Source: VFKI01 sp964647825
GTDB lineage: Bacteria > Pseudomonadota > Gammaproteobacteria > DSM-16500
Direction: 5' to 3'
NCBI GenBank assembly: GCA_964647825.1
Contig: CAZYJL010000004.1
Coordinates: 161,383-225,382, forward strand
Length of the DNA stretch: 64,000 nt
Positions 43,843-52,332 of this stretch are shown piece after piece. Below the pieces are notes generated by a model. That model worked only from the letters and a program-made list of their open reading frames with translations, had not been told where the DNA came from and did no database searches. The position numbers were made by a program, and so were the translations under genes. Positions within the stretch are counted from its first letter, which is position 1; the number at the start of each line of letters is the position of its first letter.

Positions 43843-44766
43843 TTATTTTCCAATTGCAGCAAGAATCGTCGCAGCCCCTTGTTGCAACAACTGCTCTGCG
43901 ACAGCATACCCCAATTCAACTGACTGTGCTGCAGGCGCGCGGCCATCTGCGCGCAAACTCTGTTTACCATCCAAGCTACCCACAAAGCCCTGTAAAATAA
44001 TATCGCCTTGGCGATACTCAGCATAGGCACCAATAGGGGCATGACAACTACCGCCTAAACGTTCAGATAATGCACGCTCAGCAGCAATACACCACGTTGC
44101 CTGCTGATCTGCCAATGGCGCAAGCAAGGCACGCGTAGCCATATCCTCTTCACGACATTCAAGCGCTAAAATACCTTGACCCGCGGCTGGCATCATTTCA
44201 TCCACAGAAAAAATTTGCTGAATACGCGCTGTCAATTGCATGCGTATCAACCCCGCTGCAGCTAAGACAATCGCATCAAACGCATTTTGCTCAAGCTTTG
44301 CCAACCGTGTTTGAATATTGCCTCGCAACATGCTGACCTGTAAATCCGGACGCAATTGTCGCAACTGACTCTGTCGACGCAAACTCGCTGTCCCAACACG
44401 CCCGCGACGCGGTAACACCAAGAGCGAGTCATAATGCTCTGATACCAACACATCATAGGGATTCTCGCGCTGACAAAACGCCGCAATCGTTAACCCTGCG
44501 GGTAAGTGCATCGGCAAATCTTTAGCAGAATGCACCGCCAAATCCGCGCGGCCGTCTAATAACGCTTCTTCGAGTTCTTTAACAAATAAAGCTTTACCGC
44601 CAACATCCACCAACGTGGTATCTAATAAACGATCACCAGATGTCGTCAATCCCAATAAACTCACAGATAAGTCAGGATGCGATGCTTCAAGCATCGATTT
44701 CACTTGCTCTGCTTGACGAAGAGCAAGCGGGCTTTCGCGTGTCGCAATAATAAGAGAGGATTTCAT
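43843..44766 (-). CDS. hemC: Hydroxymethylbilane synthase (307 aa)
   Basis: HemC condenses four porphobilinogens. It starts SLIIATRESPLALRQAEQVK, has LFVKELEEALLDGRADLAVHSAKDLP near residue 60, the arginine-rich RGRVGTASLRRQSQLRQLRPDL and the cofactor-binding Cys in ERLGGSCHAPIGAYAEY near 240. The frame runs 29 codons further upstream, but ATG 44766 matches the family start. It has no good ribosome site. A TAATAT box 7-12 bases upstream suggests a very short leader. It forms an operon with hemD. Confidence 0.96.
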   Translation of the reverse strand: MKSSLIIATRESPLALRQAEQVKSMLEASHPDLSVSLLGLTTSGDRLLDTTLVDVGGKALFVKELEEALLDGRADLAVHSAKDLPMHLPAGLTIAAFCQRENPYDVLVSEHYDSLLVLPRRGRVGTASLRRQSQLRQLRPDLQVSMLRGNIQTRLAKLEQNAFDAIVLAAAGLIRMQLTARIQQIFSVDEMMPAAGQGILALECREEDMATRALLAPLADQQATWCIAAERALSERLGGSCHAPIGAYAEYRQGDIILQGFVGSLDGKQSLRADGRAPAAQSVELGYAVAEQLLQQGAATILAAIGK

Positions 44767-45172
44767 GCCGGCATATATTAACCTGATCGGCAGAAAGAGT
44801 GCAGTGTTTCTGCGAAATTTCTCAATACTTGAGCGAATAGAATGAAACACCACAGGCTTCTCACGGGTGTTTTTTAGGTTAAATTATTGATTATATTAAT
44901 AAAACAAGAATGCTTGTTATATGTTGATTCTATTCATTTTTTTGTTCTATGAGAAATTTTTTTCAATTTAATCAATAAGTTAAAAATCATCCTATTGGTG
45001 AGTGCTACAGAGTAGTGCGACTACGTAAATATAAATTATAAAGGGACCCATGACGCGGTCTACTACCCACCCCCCGCTGGCGAGATAAACAAGATATGAT
45101 ACGCTTTTAACGCCATAACAAAATGCAGAAAAATCAAACTGGACTCATACGACACAAGGACAATGACGACTA
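44767..45172. other. AT-rich spacer with a possible repeat and a promoter-like direct repeat
   Basis: The gap of about 400 bases between hemC and the PIN toxin remnant is AT-rich. It includes ATTGATTATATT and AATCAATAAGTTAAAAATCA segments resembling those near 25011 and 63792, too diverged to call a clear copy. At its end is the first of two 40-bp direct repeats (45063-45102) with TATGAT inside. No gene is seen. Confidence 0.45.
45063..45102 (+). repeat. 40-bp direct repeat, copy 1, upstream of the toxin remnant
   Basis: CTACCCACCCCCCGCTGGCG followed by AGATAAACAAGATATGATAC recurs at 45789-45829 with one extra C in the C run. It contains a TATGAT box that looks like a -10 element. The two copies bracket the toxin-antitoxin pair. 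Confidence 0.85.
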
Positions 45173-45571
45173 ATGAAATTAATTATTGATACATCTGTAA
45201 TCATCGCTGTCTTAATCAATGAACCGATAAAAAAGAAGCTCGTTAAACTTACCAAAGGCGTTGAACTGATCGCACCGCTATCAGTCCATTAGGAAATTGG
45301 TAATGCATTTTCAGCCATGTTAAAAAGAAAAAGAATCACAATTCCCAATGCAATGAAAGCAATACAAATTTACGATGCTATCCCCATTCAATTTGTTGAT
45401 ATCGCACTAGAAGACGCTTTACTCATTGTCGATAAATTACAAATTTATGCCTATGATGCATATATCATCTCATGTGCAATAAAATATCACTGTGAACTGA
45501 TTTCTCTGGATAATGGGCTCATTACAGCAGCGAAAAATTTGGGTGTGAAAACACGGGAGATCCAACCATGA
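45173..45571 (+). pseudogene. PIN-domain (VapC-like) toxin gene with an in-frame amber stop
   Basis: The reading frame starts MKLIIDTSVIIAVLINEP, a textbook PIN-domain start with the first metal-binding Asp. It meets TAG at 45290-45292 after codon 39 (SVH-stop-EIGNAFSAML). Reading through, the remaining frame is intact: a central ALEDALLIVDKLQIYAYDAYIISCAIK with the YDAxY Asp, and CELISLDNGLITAAKNLGVKT with the terminal Asp. The stop replaces what is probably Trp or Ser, as expected in the L-x-x-E-I-x-N helix. A protein could restart at ATG 45317 without the first Asp, and would be inactive. This is a recent single-base loss of a VapC-type RNase. Confidence 0.85.
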
Positions 45572-45786
45572 CAGCAACATATAGCTATGAAAAAGCAAAA
45601 AAAAGTTTTGATCTTGTGCTCAAAAAAGCATTTACTGATGGGAAAGTAACCATTAAAAAAGATGATCAACTGTATATCCTCATGCCTGCAGCAAAAAACA
45701 CCTCCGCCCTTGATGTAGAAAGTGTCGATACCGATATATCATCAAAAGACATCCTACAGTTCATCCACGAAAGTAGAAAACGCTAA
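45568..45786 (+). CDS. Antitoxin-like protein (72 aa)
   Basis: This is a small charged protein beginning MTATYSYEKAKKSFDLVLKK, resembling Phd/YefM-type antitoxins (an N-terminal dimerisation and DNA-binding part, then an extended acidic tail DVESVDTDISSKDILQFIHE that would wrap the toxin). It overlaps the toxin remnant by 4 bases (ATGA). The order toxin then antitoxin is opposite to the usual one. Since the toxin is truncated, the antitoxin is now presumably free, although it could still autoregulate. Confidence 0.75.
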   Translation: MTATYSYEKAKKSFDLVLKKAFTDGKVTIKKDDQLYILMPAAKNTSALDVESVDTDISSKDILQFIHESRKR

Positions 45787-45788
45787 TC

Positions 45789-45829
45789 CTACCCACCCCC
45801 CCGCTGGCGAGATAAACAAGATATGATAC
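45789..45829 (+). repeat. 40-bp direct repeat, copy 2, before the SpeE-like gene
   Basis: This is the second copy of the repeat at 45063-45102, differing by one C in the C run. It lies 44 bases before the start of the spermidine-synthase-like gene and carries the same TATGAT box, so it is probably that gene's promoter. The toxin module would then have been inserted with a duplication of this promoter. Confidence 0.85.
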
Positions 45830-45872
45830 CCTTCCGTCATTCGTTTCATTGACTAGGAAGGAAATCGCACCG

Positions 45873-46490
45873 ATGTCTGCTCACAACAGGCTACAGCAAC
45901 AGGAAATGCTAGCGCATCTACCCTTATTTACGCACCGACAACCCGAACAGGTCGCTTTATTGGGTGGTGATGCGCAGCAAGCGCGCGAACTATTGAAACA
46001 CGAAACCCTTATCCGTTTATTGCATTTTCCAGACACGCCCATTGCCGCAACAGAGATCACCGATCCGCGTTGGCAGCTCGCAACCACATCACCTAATGAC
46101 TTACCGAAAGAATCGCTCGATAGTTTGATTATCGCCCAACAAGATACGACACTCACGGCTGACATCTGTTTCCAGTGCTTACGTGGAAACGGCATTCTAT
46201 TGCAACCGGCGGGTGACCGTTATGCACTCAATGCACTTGCCGCAAAACAAAAAAAACTCTATCAAGCTGGATTTCATCATGTCGAAGTGATCCAACTTCC
46301 TTTGTATGCTGCATTCATTGCGAGCCGGAATGGTTTATTAAAAAGACCACGTGAGAAAGCGATTTTTAATAAATCCTTTACCACGCACTATTATAATATT
46401 GACCTACATCGTGCCGCCTTTGCCTTACCGGAATTTATGCATGGCCTGTTAAATCGTGAACGCCTTGAGGTACTCCATGAAACCGACTGA
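45873..46490 (+). CDS. Degenerate spermidine synthase-like protein (205 aa)
   Basis: The order of blocks follows polyamine aminopropyltransferase (SpeE): HNRLQQQEMLAHLPLFTHRQ, then VALLGGDAQQARELLKH (SAM loop, normally GGGDGG), CFQCLRGNGILLQPAG, IASRNGLL and the closing YNIDLHRAAFALPEF. About 80 residues of the 280-aa family are missing, including most of the catalytic centre with the DDGRxFL and YDVIxVDSTDP blocks. It is therefore unlikely to make spermidine. The frame is open and has a good AGGAAGGAA ribosome site. It may be a decaying gene or a repurposed fold. Confidence 0.75.
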   Translation: MSAHNRLQQQEMLAHLPLFTHRQPEQVALLGGDAQQARELLKHETLIRLLHFPDTPIAATEITDPRWQLATTSPNDLPKESLDSLIIAQQDTTLTADICFQCLRGNGILLQPAGDRYALNALAAKQKKLYQAGFHHVEVIQLPLYAAFIASRNGLLKRPREKAIFNKSFTTHYYNIDLHRAAFALPEFMHGLLNRERLEVLHETD

Positions 46491-46776
46491 CTTTGCCCGT
46501 GATCTCGCTAAAAAATTAGCGGATATGCTGCCTGCGAATCTTTCTATTTTAAAAACAGATCTTGAAAAAAATTTTCGCGCCTGTCTTGAAAATGTCTTTG
46601 CAAGACTCGATTTAGTCACACGTGAAGAATTCGATACGCAAACACGCGTACTCGCACGTGCACGCGAACAACTCGCCGCGCTCGAAAAAATCATTCAAGC
46701 CTACGAACTTGAGAAAAATACACAGAGACATTCAGAAAAGAATAAAGAAGAAAAAAAATCATCGAAAAATAAATAG
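46477..46776 (+). CDS. ubiK: Ubiquinone biosynthesis accessory factor UbiK/BMFP (99 aa)
   Basis: UbiK (YqiC, BMFP family) forms a coiled-coil trimer that helps the UbiJ-containing ubiquinone complex bind lipid. It starts MKPTDFARDLAKKLADMLPA and contains the family segment NFRACLENVFARLDLVTREEFDTQTRVLARAREQLAALE, ending in a lysine-rich tail longer than usual. The ATG at 46477 lies inside the last codons of the SpeE-like gene with GAGG 6 bases upstream, so the two are coupled. Confidence 0.9.
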   Translation: MKPTDFARDLAKKLADMLPANLSILKTDLEKNFRACLENVFARLDLVTREEFDTQTRVLARAREQLAALEKIIQAYELEKNTQRHSEKNKEEKKSSKNK

Positions 46777-46793
46777 CAAATTAATAGGAACGA

Positions 46794-46906
46794 TTATGAA
46801 TGGATAATTTTAATTATTTTACGAGAAAACAGGAAGTTGTCGAGAATCAAATTCAATCAGGAAGAATGTATTTGATGTTAAAATAATTAAAATTATCCAT
46901 TCATAA
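46794..46906. repeat. Family 3 palindromic element, copy B
   Basis: This 113-bp element lies between ubiK and parE. The arms are a near-perfect inverted repeat (TTATGAATGGATAATTTTAA and its complement). The core matches copy A in sequence while the arms do not, yet the arms remain fully self-complementary. It starts 18 bases after the ubiK stop. Confidence 0.85.
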
Positions 46907-46966
46907 AAAATCCCAAATAAATTATTTGATAAATAAATACATCAATTTCATATAGGAAAAAATTGC

Positions 46967-48856
46967 ATGCGCAGCAATCAATACAATGCAGAATCGATCG
47001 AAGTATTAAGCGGACTTGATCCGGTACGACGCCGTCCTGGCATGTATACTGATACTGTTAATCCTAACCATCTTGCACGTGAAGTCATTGACAATAGCGT
47101 GGATGAAGCCATGGCAGGTTATGCCACCACATTGCGCGTCATTTTACATAAAGATGGCTCACTCGAAGTCATTGATAATGGTCGCGGCATGCCTGTCGAT
47201 ATTCATCCAGAAGAAAAAATTTCTGGCGTCGAATTAATTTTGACACGCTTACACAGTGGCGCAAAATTTTCAAATAAACAATATCGTTTTGCAGGAGGCT
47301 TACATGGTGTCGGGATTTCGGTGGTAAATGCGTTATCGAAAAAACTCGATGTCGTGATTAAACGCGATGGCAAAATTCATGAAATTGGTTTTAAAAATGG
47401 GGAAAAATCCTCGAAATTAAACGTCACCGGCACGATTGCAAAACGTGAAACAGGCACGAGCGTACGCTTCTTAGCCGATCCAAAATATTTTGATTCACCA
47501 CGATTTGCAGTAAATCGTTTAAAACATACGTTACGCGCCAAAGCCGTATTATGTGCAGGCTTACATGTCACGTTTATTGATGAAAACACACAAGAAACCA
47601 TTGAATGGCATTATGAAAATGGTTTACCGAATTATTTAACAGAAGCCATTGGTACCACTTCGCATCTTCCTGAAACACCCTTTGTTGGCTCGTTTGCCGG
47701 CAAAACCGAAACCGTCGATTGGGCTGCACTCTGGTTACCTGACGACGGTGAAGTGCTCGCTGAAAGTTACGTCAATCTTGTCCCCACACCACAAGGCGGC
47801 ACACACGTCAATGGTTTCCGTCAAGGCTTGCTCGATGCGTTACGCGATTTTTGTGAATTCAGAAATTTATTACCACGCGGCATTCGACTCTCTGCAGAAG
47901 ATATTTGGGATCGTTGCGCGCATATTATTTCTGTCAAAATGCAAGATCCGCAATTTTCCGGCCAAACGAAAGAAAGACTTTCCTCCCGCGAATGCGCAAG
48001 TTTTGTTGCAGGCGTCGTCAAAGATGCATTTAGTTTATGGCTCAATCAACACGTTGCGATCGGTGAACAATTAGCTCAACTCGCCATTGCCCGCGCGCAA
48101 AAAAGATTGAAAGCCGCGCAAACTGTTGTGAGAAAAAAAATCACCAGTGGCCCTGCACTACCCGGCAAATTAACAGACTGCGTTTCGCAAAATGTGAAAG
48201 AAACCGAATTATTTTTAGTGGAAGGTGACTCGGCCGGTGGTTCTGCTAAACAAGCACGTAATCGTGATTTTCAAGCGATTATGCCGTTACGCGGCAAAAT
48301 CTTAAATACATGGGAAGTCGAATCAAACGAAGTACTCGCATCGAAAGAAGTACACGATATTACAGTGGCAATTGGTGTGGAGCCTGGCAGCGCACAATTA
48401 GGCGGTTTACGTTATGGAAAAATTTGTATTTTGGCAGATGCGGATTCTGACGGCGCACACATCGCCACCTTACTTTGCGCTTTATTTTTAAAACATTTTC
48501 GCCCACTGGTTGCTGCCGGCCACGTCTACGTGGCGATGCCACCGCTTTATCGTATTGATCATGGGAAAGATGTTTTTTACGCGCTCGATGATGCAGAAAA
48601 ACAAGGTATTTTAGAGCGCATTACTGCCGAAAAACGCAAAGGCAAAACGCATGTCCTACGCTTTAAAGGCCTCGGCGAAATGAATCCTATCCAATTACGC
48701 GAAACCACCATGGATCCGAATACGCGTCGCCTCGTACAATTAACCATTACACCAGACGATCATACCGACAAGATGCTTGATATGTTACTTGCAAAAAAAC
48801 GGGCTGCAGATCGTAAAATGTGGTTAGAAAACAAAGGAAATTTAGCTGAAGTTTAA
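46967..48856 (+). CDS. parE: DNA topoisomerase IV subunit B (629 aa)
   Basis: ParE is the ATPase subunit of the decatenating type II topoisomerase. It starts NAESIEVLSGLDPVRRRPGM, has the GHKL pocket (EVIDNSVDEAMAGYA, DNGRGMPVDIHPE, GGLHGVGISVVNALS), then the TOPRIM region ELFLVEGDSAGGSAKQARNRDFQAIMPLRGKILN and PLYRIDHGK. The QAxNRDFQAIMPLRGK block and length near 630 identify ParE rather than GyrB. AGGAAAA precedes the ATG. A family 2 repeat separates it from parC, which still lies on the same strand. Confidence 0.97.
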   Translation: MRSNQYNAESIEVLSGLDPVRRRPGMYTDTVNPNHLAREVIDNSVDEAMAGYATTLRVILHKDGSLEVIDNGRGMPVDIHPEEKISGVELILTRLHSGAKFSNKQYRFAGGLHGVGISVVNALSKKLDVVIKRDGKIHEIGFKNGEKSSKLNVTGTIAKRETGTSVRFLADPKYFDSPRFAVNRLKHTLRAKAVLCAGLHVTFIDENTQETIEWHYENGLPNYLTEAIGTTSHLPETPFVGSFAGKTETVDWAALWLPDDGEVLAESYVNLVPTPQGGTHVNGFRQGLLDALRDFCEFRNLLPRGIRLSAEDIWDRCAHIISVKMQDPQFSGQTKERLSSRECASFVAGVVKDAFSLWLNQHVAIGEQLAQLAIARAQKRLKAAQTVVRKKITSGPALPGKLTDCVSQNVKETELFLVEGDSAGGSAKQARNRDFQAIMPLRGKILNTWEVESNEVLASKEVHDITVAIGVEPGSAQLGGLRYGKICILADADSDGAHIATLLCALFLKHFRPLVAAGHVYVAMPPLYRIDHGKDVFYALDDAEKQGILERITAEKRKGKTHVLRFKGLGEMNPIQLRETTMDPNTRRLVQLTITPDDHTDKMLDMLLAKKRAADRKMWLENKGNLAEV

Positions 48857-48863
48857 AAAATTG

Positions 48864-49016
48864 CTCAGTACCGGACATTTTTTTAATACTGTAGACTTTT
48901 AAATCGCTGGCATGCGGACAGGATGTCCGCAAGAGTAAAAACCAGTGCATGGAAGACTGTTTTTTACGGTCAGTGAGTTAAAAGTTTACAGTATTAAAAA
49001 AATGTCCGGCACAAAG
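48864..49016. repeat. Family 2 palindromic element, copy B
   Basis: This 153-bp element starts 7 bases after the parE stop. The arms (GTACCGGACATTTTTTTAAT and onward) pair over about 42 bases, with different sequence from copy A at 32113-32263. The inner core (GCGGACAGGATGTCCGC, then GTAAAAACCAGTGCATGGAA) is nearly identical to copy A. It lies between parE and parC, 37 bases before the parC start. Confidence 0.85.
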
Positions 49017-49053
49017 AAACATTCGTTATTCACTAACAGGATTAACTAACTTT

Positions 49054-51285
49054 ATGAACCAAACTGTTGAACGTATTCCATTAAAAGATTTCACGGAGAA
49101 AGCGTATTTAGATTATTCGATGTACGTCATTCTCGATCGCGCATTACCGCACATTGGTGATGGCTTAAAACCCGTGCAACGCCGCATTATTTATGCGATG
49201 TCTGAATTGGGCCTTGCCGCCACCGCAAAATTTAAGAAATCCGCCCGTACTGTCGGCGACGTTCTTGGTAAATTTCATCCGCATGGTGATATGGCGTGTT
49301 ACGAAGCCATGGTCCTCATGGCACAACCTTTTTCTTACCGTTATCCTTTGATTGAAGGACAAGGCAATTGGGGTTCCCCTGATGATCCAAAATCATTTGC
49401 CGCAATGCGTTATACGGAATCACGTTTATCGCCCTATGCTGCAACGTTATTAACGGAAACGGATCAAGGCACTGTTGAATGGACGCCCAATTTTGATGGC
49501 TCTCTCGAAGAGCCCGCGCTTTTGCCGGCCAGATTACCAAATATATTATTAAATGGCACAACCGGTATTGCAGTCGGCATGGCCACCGACATTCCACCTC
49601 ACAATTTACGTGAAGTCGTCACTGCATTAATTCATTTATTAGATGAACCCAATGCCACATTAAGTGATGTTTGCAAATTGATTCCTGCGCCTGATTTTCC
49701 GACAGCCGCTGAAATTATTACCCCGCGCAGTGAGTTACGCACGCTCTATAAAACAGGTAATGGGACGTTACGCGCACGTGCAGTTTACACGATGGAAAAA
49801 GAAGAAATTGTGATTACGGCTTTACCTTTTCAAGTTTCAGGGGCCAAAGTCATCGAGCAAATTGCCACACAAATGCAAAATAAAAAATTACCGTTTGTGG
49901 CGGATTTACGTGATGAATCGGATCATGAAAATCCCACGCGATTAGTAATTGTCCCACGCTCTAATCGTGTAGATGTGGATATGCTTATGGCGCATTTATT
50001 TGCAACGACCGATCTCGAAAGAAGTTATCGCGTCAATCTCAATATGATCGGCTTAAATGGTCGACCGCAAGTTAAAAATCTGTTAGAAATTTTAAACGAA
50101 TGGTTAGTGTATCGACTCGCCACCGTCAAAAAGCGTTTACAATTTCGCTTAGATAATGTCAAAAAACGTTTACATATTTTAGAAGCATTACGTATTGCGT
50201 ATTTAAATATCGATGAAGTGATTCATATTATTCGCACACATGATCAACCAAAATTAGAATTAATCAAAAAATTTAAATTAACTGAAATTCAGGCAGATGC
50301 GATTTTAGAAATTAAACTAAGGCATCTAGCCCGTCTTGAAGAAATTGAAATTAAGAAAGAACAAAAAGAATTATCTGCAGAAGAACAAGAAACTGAAAAA
50401 ATATTAGGCTCCAATGCGCGTCTAAAGAAATTAATTCGTAAAGAATTAGAAGAAGACAGTAAAAAGTTTGGTGATGTGCGACGCGCCCCCATCGTCGAAC
50501 GAACAGAAGCGAAAGCGATTCAAGAAAATGAGATTTTACCGACAGAACCGTTGACCGTTGTCTTATCACGCATGGGTTGGATTCGTGCTGCAAAAGGACA
50601 TGATCTCGATCCCAATACACTCAGCTATAAAGCTGGCGATGATTTCTTATCCGCCACACTTTGTCGTAGCAACCAACCCGTCATCTTTTTAGATTCCACG
50701 GGTCGTGCCTATTCTTTACCAGCACACACGTTGCCTTCTGCGCGTGGACAGGGTGAACCACTTACCGGACGCTTAACGCCACCACCAGGCGCAACATTCT
50801 TAGCGGTGATATCCGGTGAACCTGAACAGTTATGTTTACTCGCTTCCAATGCAGGCTATGGTTTTATTGTCAGTATGGAAGAATTATTTGGCAAAAATAA
50901 AAGTGGTAAAGCCACACTGTCTGTGCCAAAAGGTGCTGCAGCACTTGCACCGTGCCTCATCACGAATCAAGCAACAGATTTCATTGCTGCCGTCACGAAT
51001 CAAGGTTATTTATTAATTTTTCCTTTAAGTGAATTACCTCGATTAACAAAAGGAAAAGGCAATAAAATTTTAAGTTTACCGACAGCACGTGGTGAAACGC
51101 GCGATGAATATTTACAAGCTATCATTGTATTCTCTAAAGAAAATACATTAGTGATTCAAGCCGGCAATCGACAATTAAAACTGAAACCCACCGATTGGCA
51201 GCATTATGTGGGTGAACGTGGCCGTCGTGGGCATAAATTACCGCGTGCGTATCAACAAGTTGATACATTGGAGATTCTCGCATGA
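49054..51285 (+). CDS. parC: DNA topoisomerase IV subunit A (743 aa)
   Basis: ParC is the breakage-reunion subunit. It starts RIPLKDFTEKAYLDYSMYVI, has the catalytic region FKKSARTVGDVLGKFHPHGD near residue 70, active-site Tyr in AAMRYTESRLSPYA near 118 (Arg-Tyr) and a C-terminal beta-pinwheel (for example LCRSNQPVIFLDSTGRAYSL). Quinolone-resistance region residues read HPHGDMACYEAM, with Ala in the position of E. coli Ser80 rather than Ser. The length is near E. coli ParC (752). hemB starts in the last 4 bases. Confidence 0.97.
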   Translation: MNQTVERIPLKDFTEKAYLDYSMYVILDRALPHIGDGLKPVQRRIIYAMSELGLAATAKFKKSARTVGDVLGKFHPHGDMACYEAMVLMAQPFSYRYPLIEGQGNWGSPDDPKSFAAMRYTESRLSPYAATLLTETDQGTVEWTPNFDGSLEEPALLPARLPNILLNGTTGIAVGMATDIPPHNLREVVTALIHLLDEPNATLSDVCKLIPAPDFPTAAEIITPRSELRTLYKTGNGTLRARAVYTMEKEEIVITALPFQVSGAKVIEQIATQMQNKKLPFVADLRDESDHENPTRLVIVPRSNRVDVDMLMAHLFATTDLERSYRVNLNMIGLNGRPQVKNLLEILNEWLVYRLATVKKRLQFRLDNVKKRLHILEALRIAYLNIDEVIHIIRTHDQPKLELIKKFKLTEIQADAILEIKLRHLARLEEIEIKKEQKELSAEEQETEKILGSNARLKKLIRKELEEDSKKFGDVRRAPIVERTEAKAIQENEILPTEPLTVVLSRMGWIRAAKGHDLDPNTLSYKAGDDFLSATLCRSNQPVIFLDSTGRAYSLPAHTLPSARGQGEPLTGRLTPPPGATFLAVISGEPEQLCLLASNAGYGFIVSMEELFGKNKSGKATLSVPKGAAALAPCLITNQATDFIAAVTNQGYLLIFPLSELPRLTKGKGNKILSLPTARGETRDEYLQAIIVFSKENTLVIQAGNRQLKLKPTDWQHYVGERGRRGHKLPRAYQQVDTLEILA

Positions 51286-52289
51286 GCAAGATCCAAAAAA
51301 ATCGAATAGGTCAATTTCCACAAACACGTTTACGTCGTTTACGACAATCCCCTGTTTTACGTGAATTTGTACGCGATATTCATTTACAACCAACTGATTT
51401 TGTTTTGCCTTTATTTATTCGACATGGCAACAATATAAAAAATCCGATCCTTTCAATGCCAGGCCATTTCCAATGGAGTCTGGATCGTATTGAAGAAGAG
51501 GTTCACGCCTTGCGTACTGCAGGGATTCAACACGTGATTTTATTTGGTGTGCCAGAAAAAAAAGATCCTATCGGTCAAGATGCGTTGTCTGATCATGGCA
51601 TTATTCAATCCGCCATCAAAAAAATTCGTCAATTAGCGCCTGAATTATGTATTTTTTCGGATGTCTGTTTTTGCGAATATACTGATCATGGACATTGTGG
51701 CGTGTTAACCAAAAATCATGATGTCGACAATGATCAAACCCTTGACTTGCTTGGCAAACAAGCGGTCTCACATGCACAAGCCGGCGCCGATGTCATCGCG
51801 CCGAGCGGCATGCTGGATGGCATGGTGCAAGCAATTCGTGCCGCACTAGACAACGCGAATTTTACGCATATTCCAATCTTAAGTTACGCGGTGAAATACG
51901 CCTCTGCTTTTTATGGCCCATTTCGTGATGCAGCGGAAGGCGCGCCGCAATTTGGTGATCGTAAAACCTATCAAATGGATCCAGCGCGCAAACACGAAGC
52001 CTTACACGAATGCGCCTTAGATATCGAAGAAGGCGCCGATATGCTGATGGTCAAGCCAGCACACACCTATCTCGATATACTCTATAAAATCAAAGAAAAC
52101 TATCCTACGTTACCACTTGGTGCGTATCATACAAGTGGCGAATTTGCTTTATTAAAAGCAGCTGCAGAAAAAAAATGGTTAGATGAAAAAACCGCTGTGA
52201 TTGAAGTGTTAACAGCCATCAAACGCGCCGGCGCAGATTTTATCATTACATATTATGCCAAAGAAGTAGCGAAGTGGTTGTTAAAATAA
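51282..52289 (+). CDS. hemB: Delta-aminolevulinic acid dehydratase (335 aa)
   Basis: HemB condenses two aminolevulinates to porphobilinogen. It has a zinc-type active centre: the Cys triad in DVCFCEYTDHGHCGVL near residue 128, Schiff-base Lys in VKYASAFYGPFRDAA near 204 and MVKPAHTYLDIL near 258. It starts with ATG overlapping the parC stop. The 3' end (about the last 120 bases) is found a second time, decayed, at 54092-54228, beyond the HD gene. The copy here is the complete one. Confidence 0.96.
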   Translation: MSKIQKNRIGQFPQTRLRRLRQSPVLREFVRDIHLQPTDFVLPLFIRHGNNIKNPILSMPGHFQWSLDRIEEEVHALRTAGIQHVILFGVPEKKDPIGQDALSDHGIIQSAIKKIRQLAPELCIFSDVCFCEYTDHGHCGVLTKNHDVDNDQTLDLLGKQAVSHAQAGADVIAPSGMLDGMVQAIRAALDNANFTHIPILSYAVKYASAFYGPFRDAAEGAPQFGDRKTYQMDPARKHEALHECALDIEEGADMLMVKPAHTYLDILYKIKENYPTLPLGAYHTSGEFALLKAAAEKKWLDEKTAVIEVLTAIKRAGADFIITYYAKEVAKWLLK

Positions 52290-52332
52290 GGATTTTTTTA
52301 TGTTATATCTTTATTATATTTAAATATTAAAT

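Noticed and set aside
43223..43923. Plus-strand frames of 78-128 codons over hemD
   Set aside because: They follow codon-position shadows of hemD and lack ribosome sites.
44821..44853. A longer HemC N terminus starting at 44853
   Set aside because: The extra 29 residues have no match to the family, which begins at the KSSLIIATRESPLALRQA segment.
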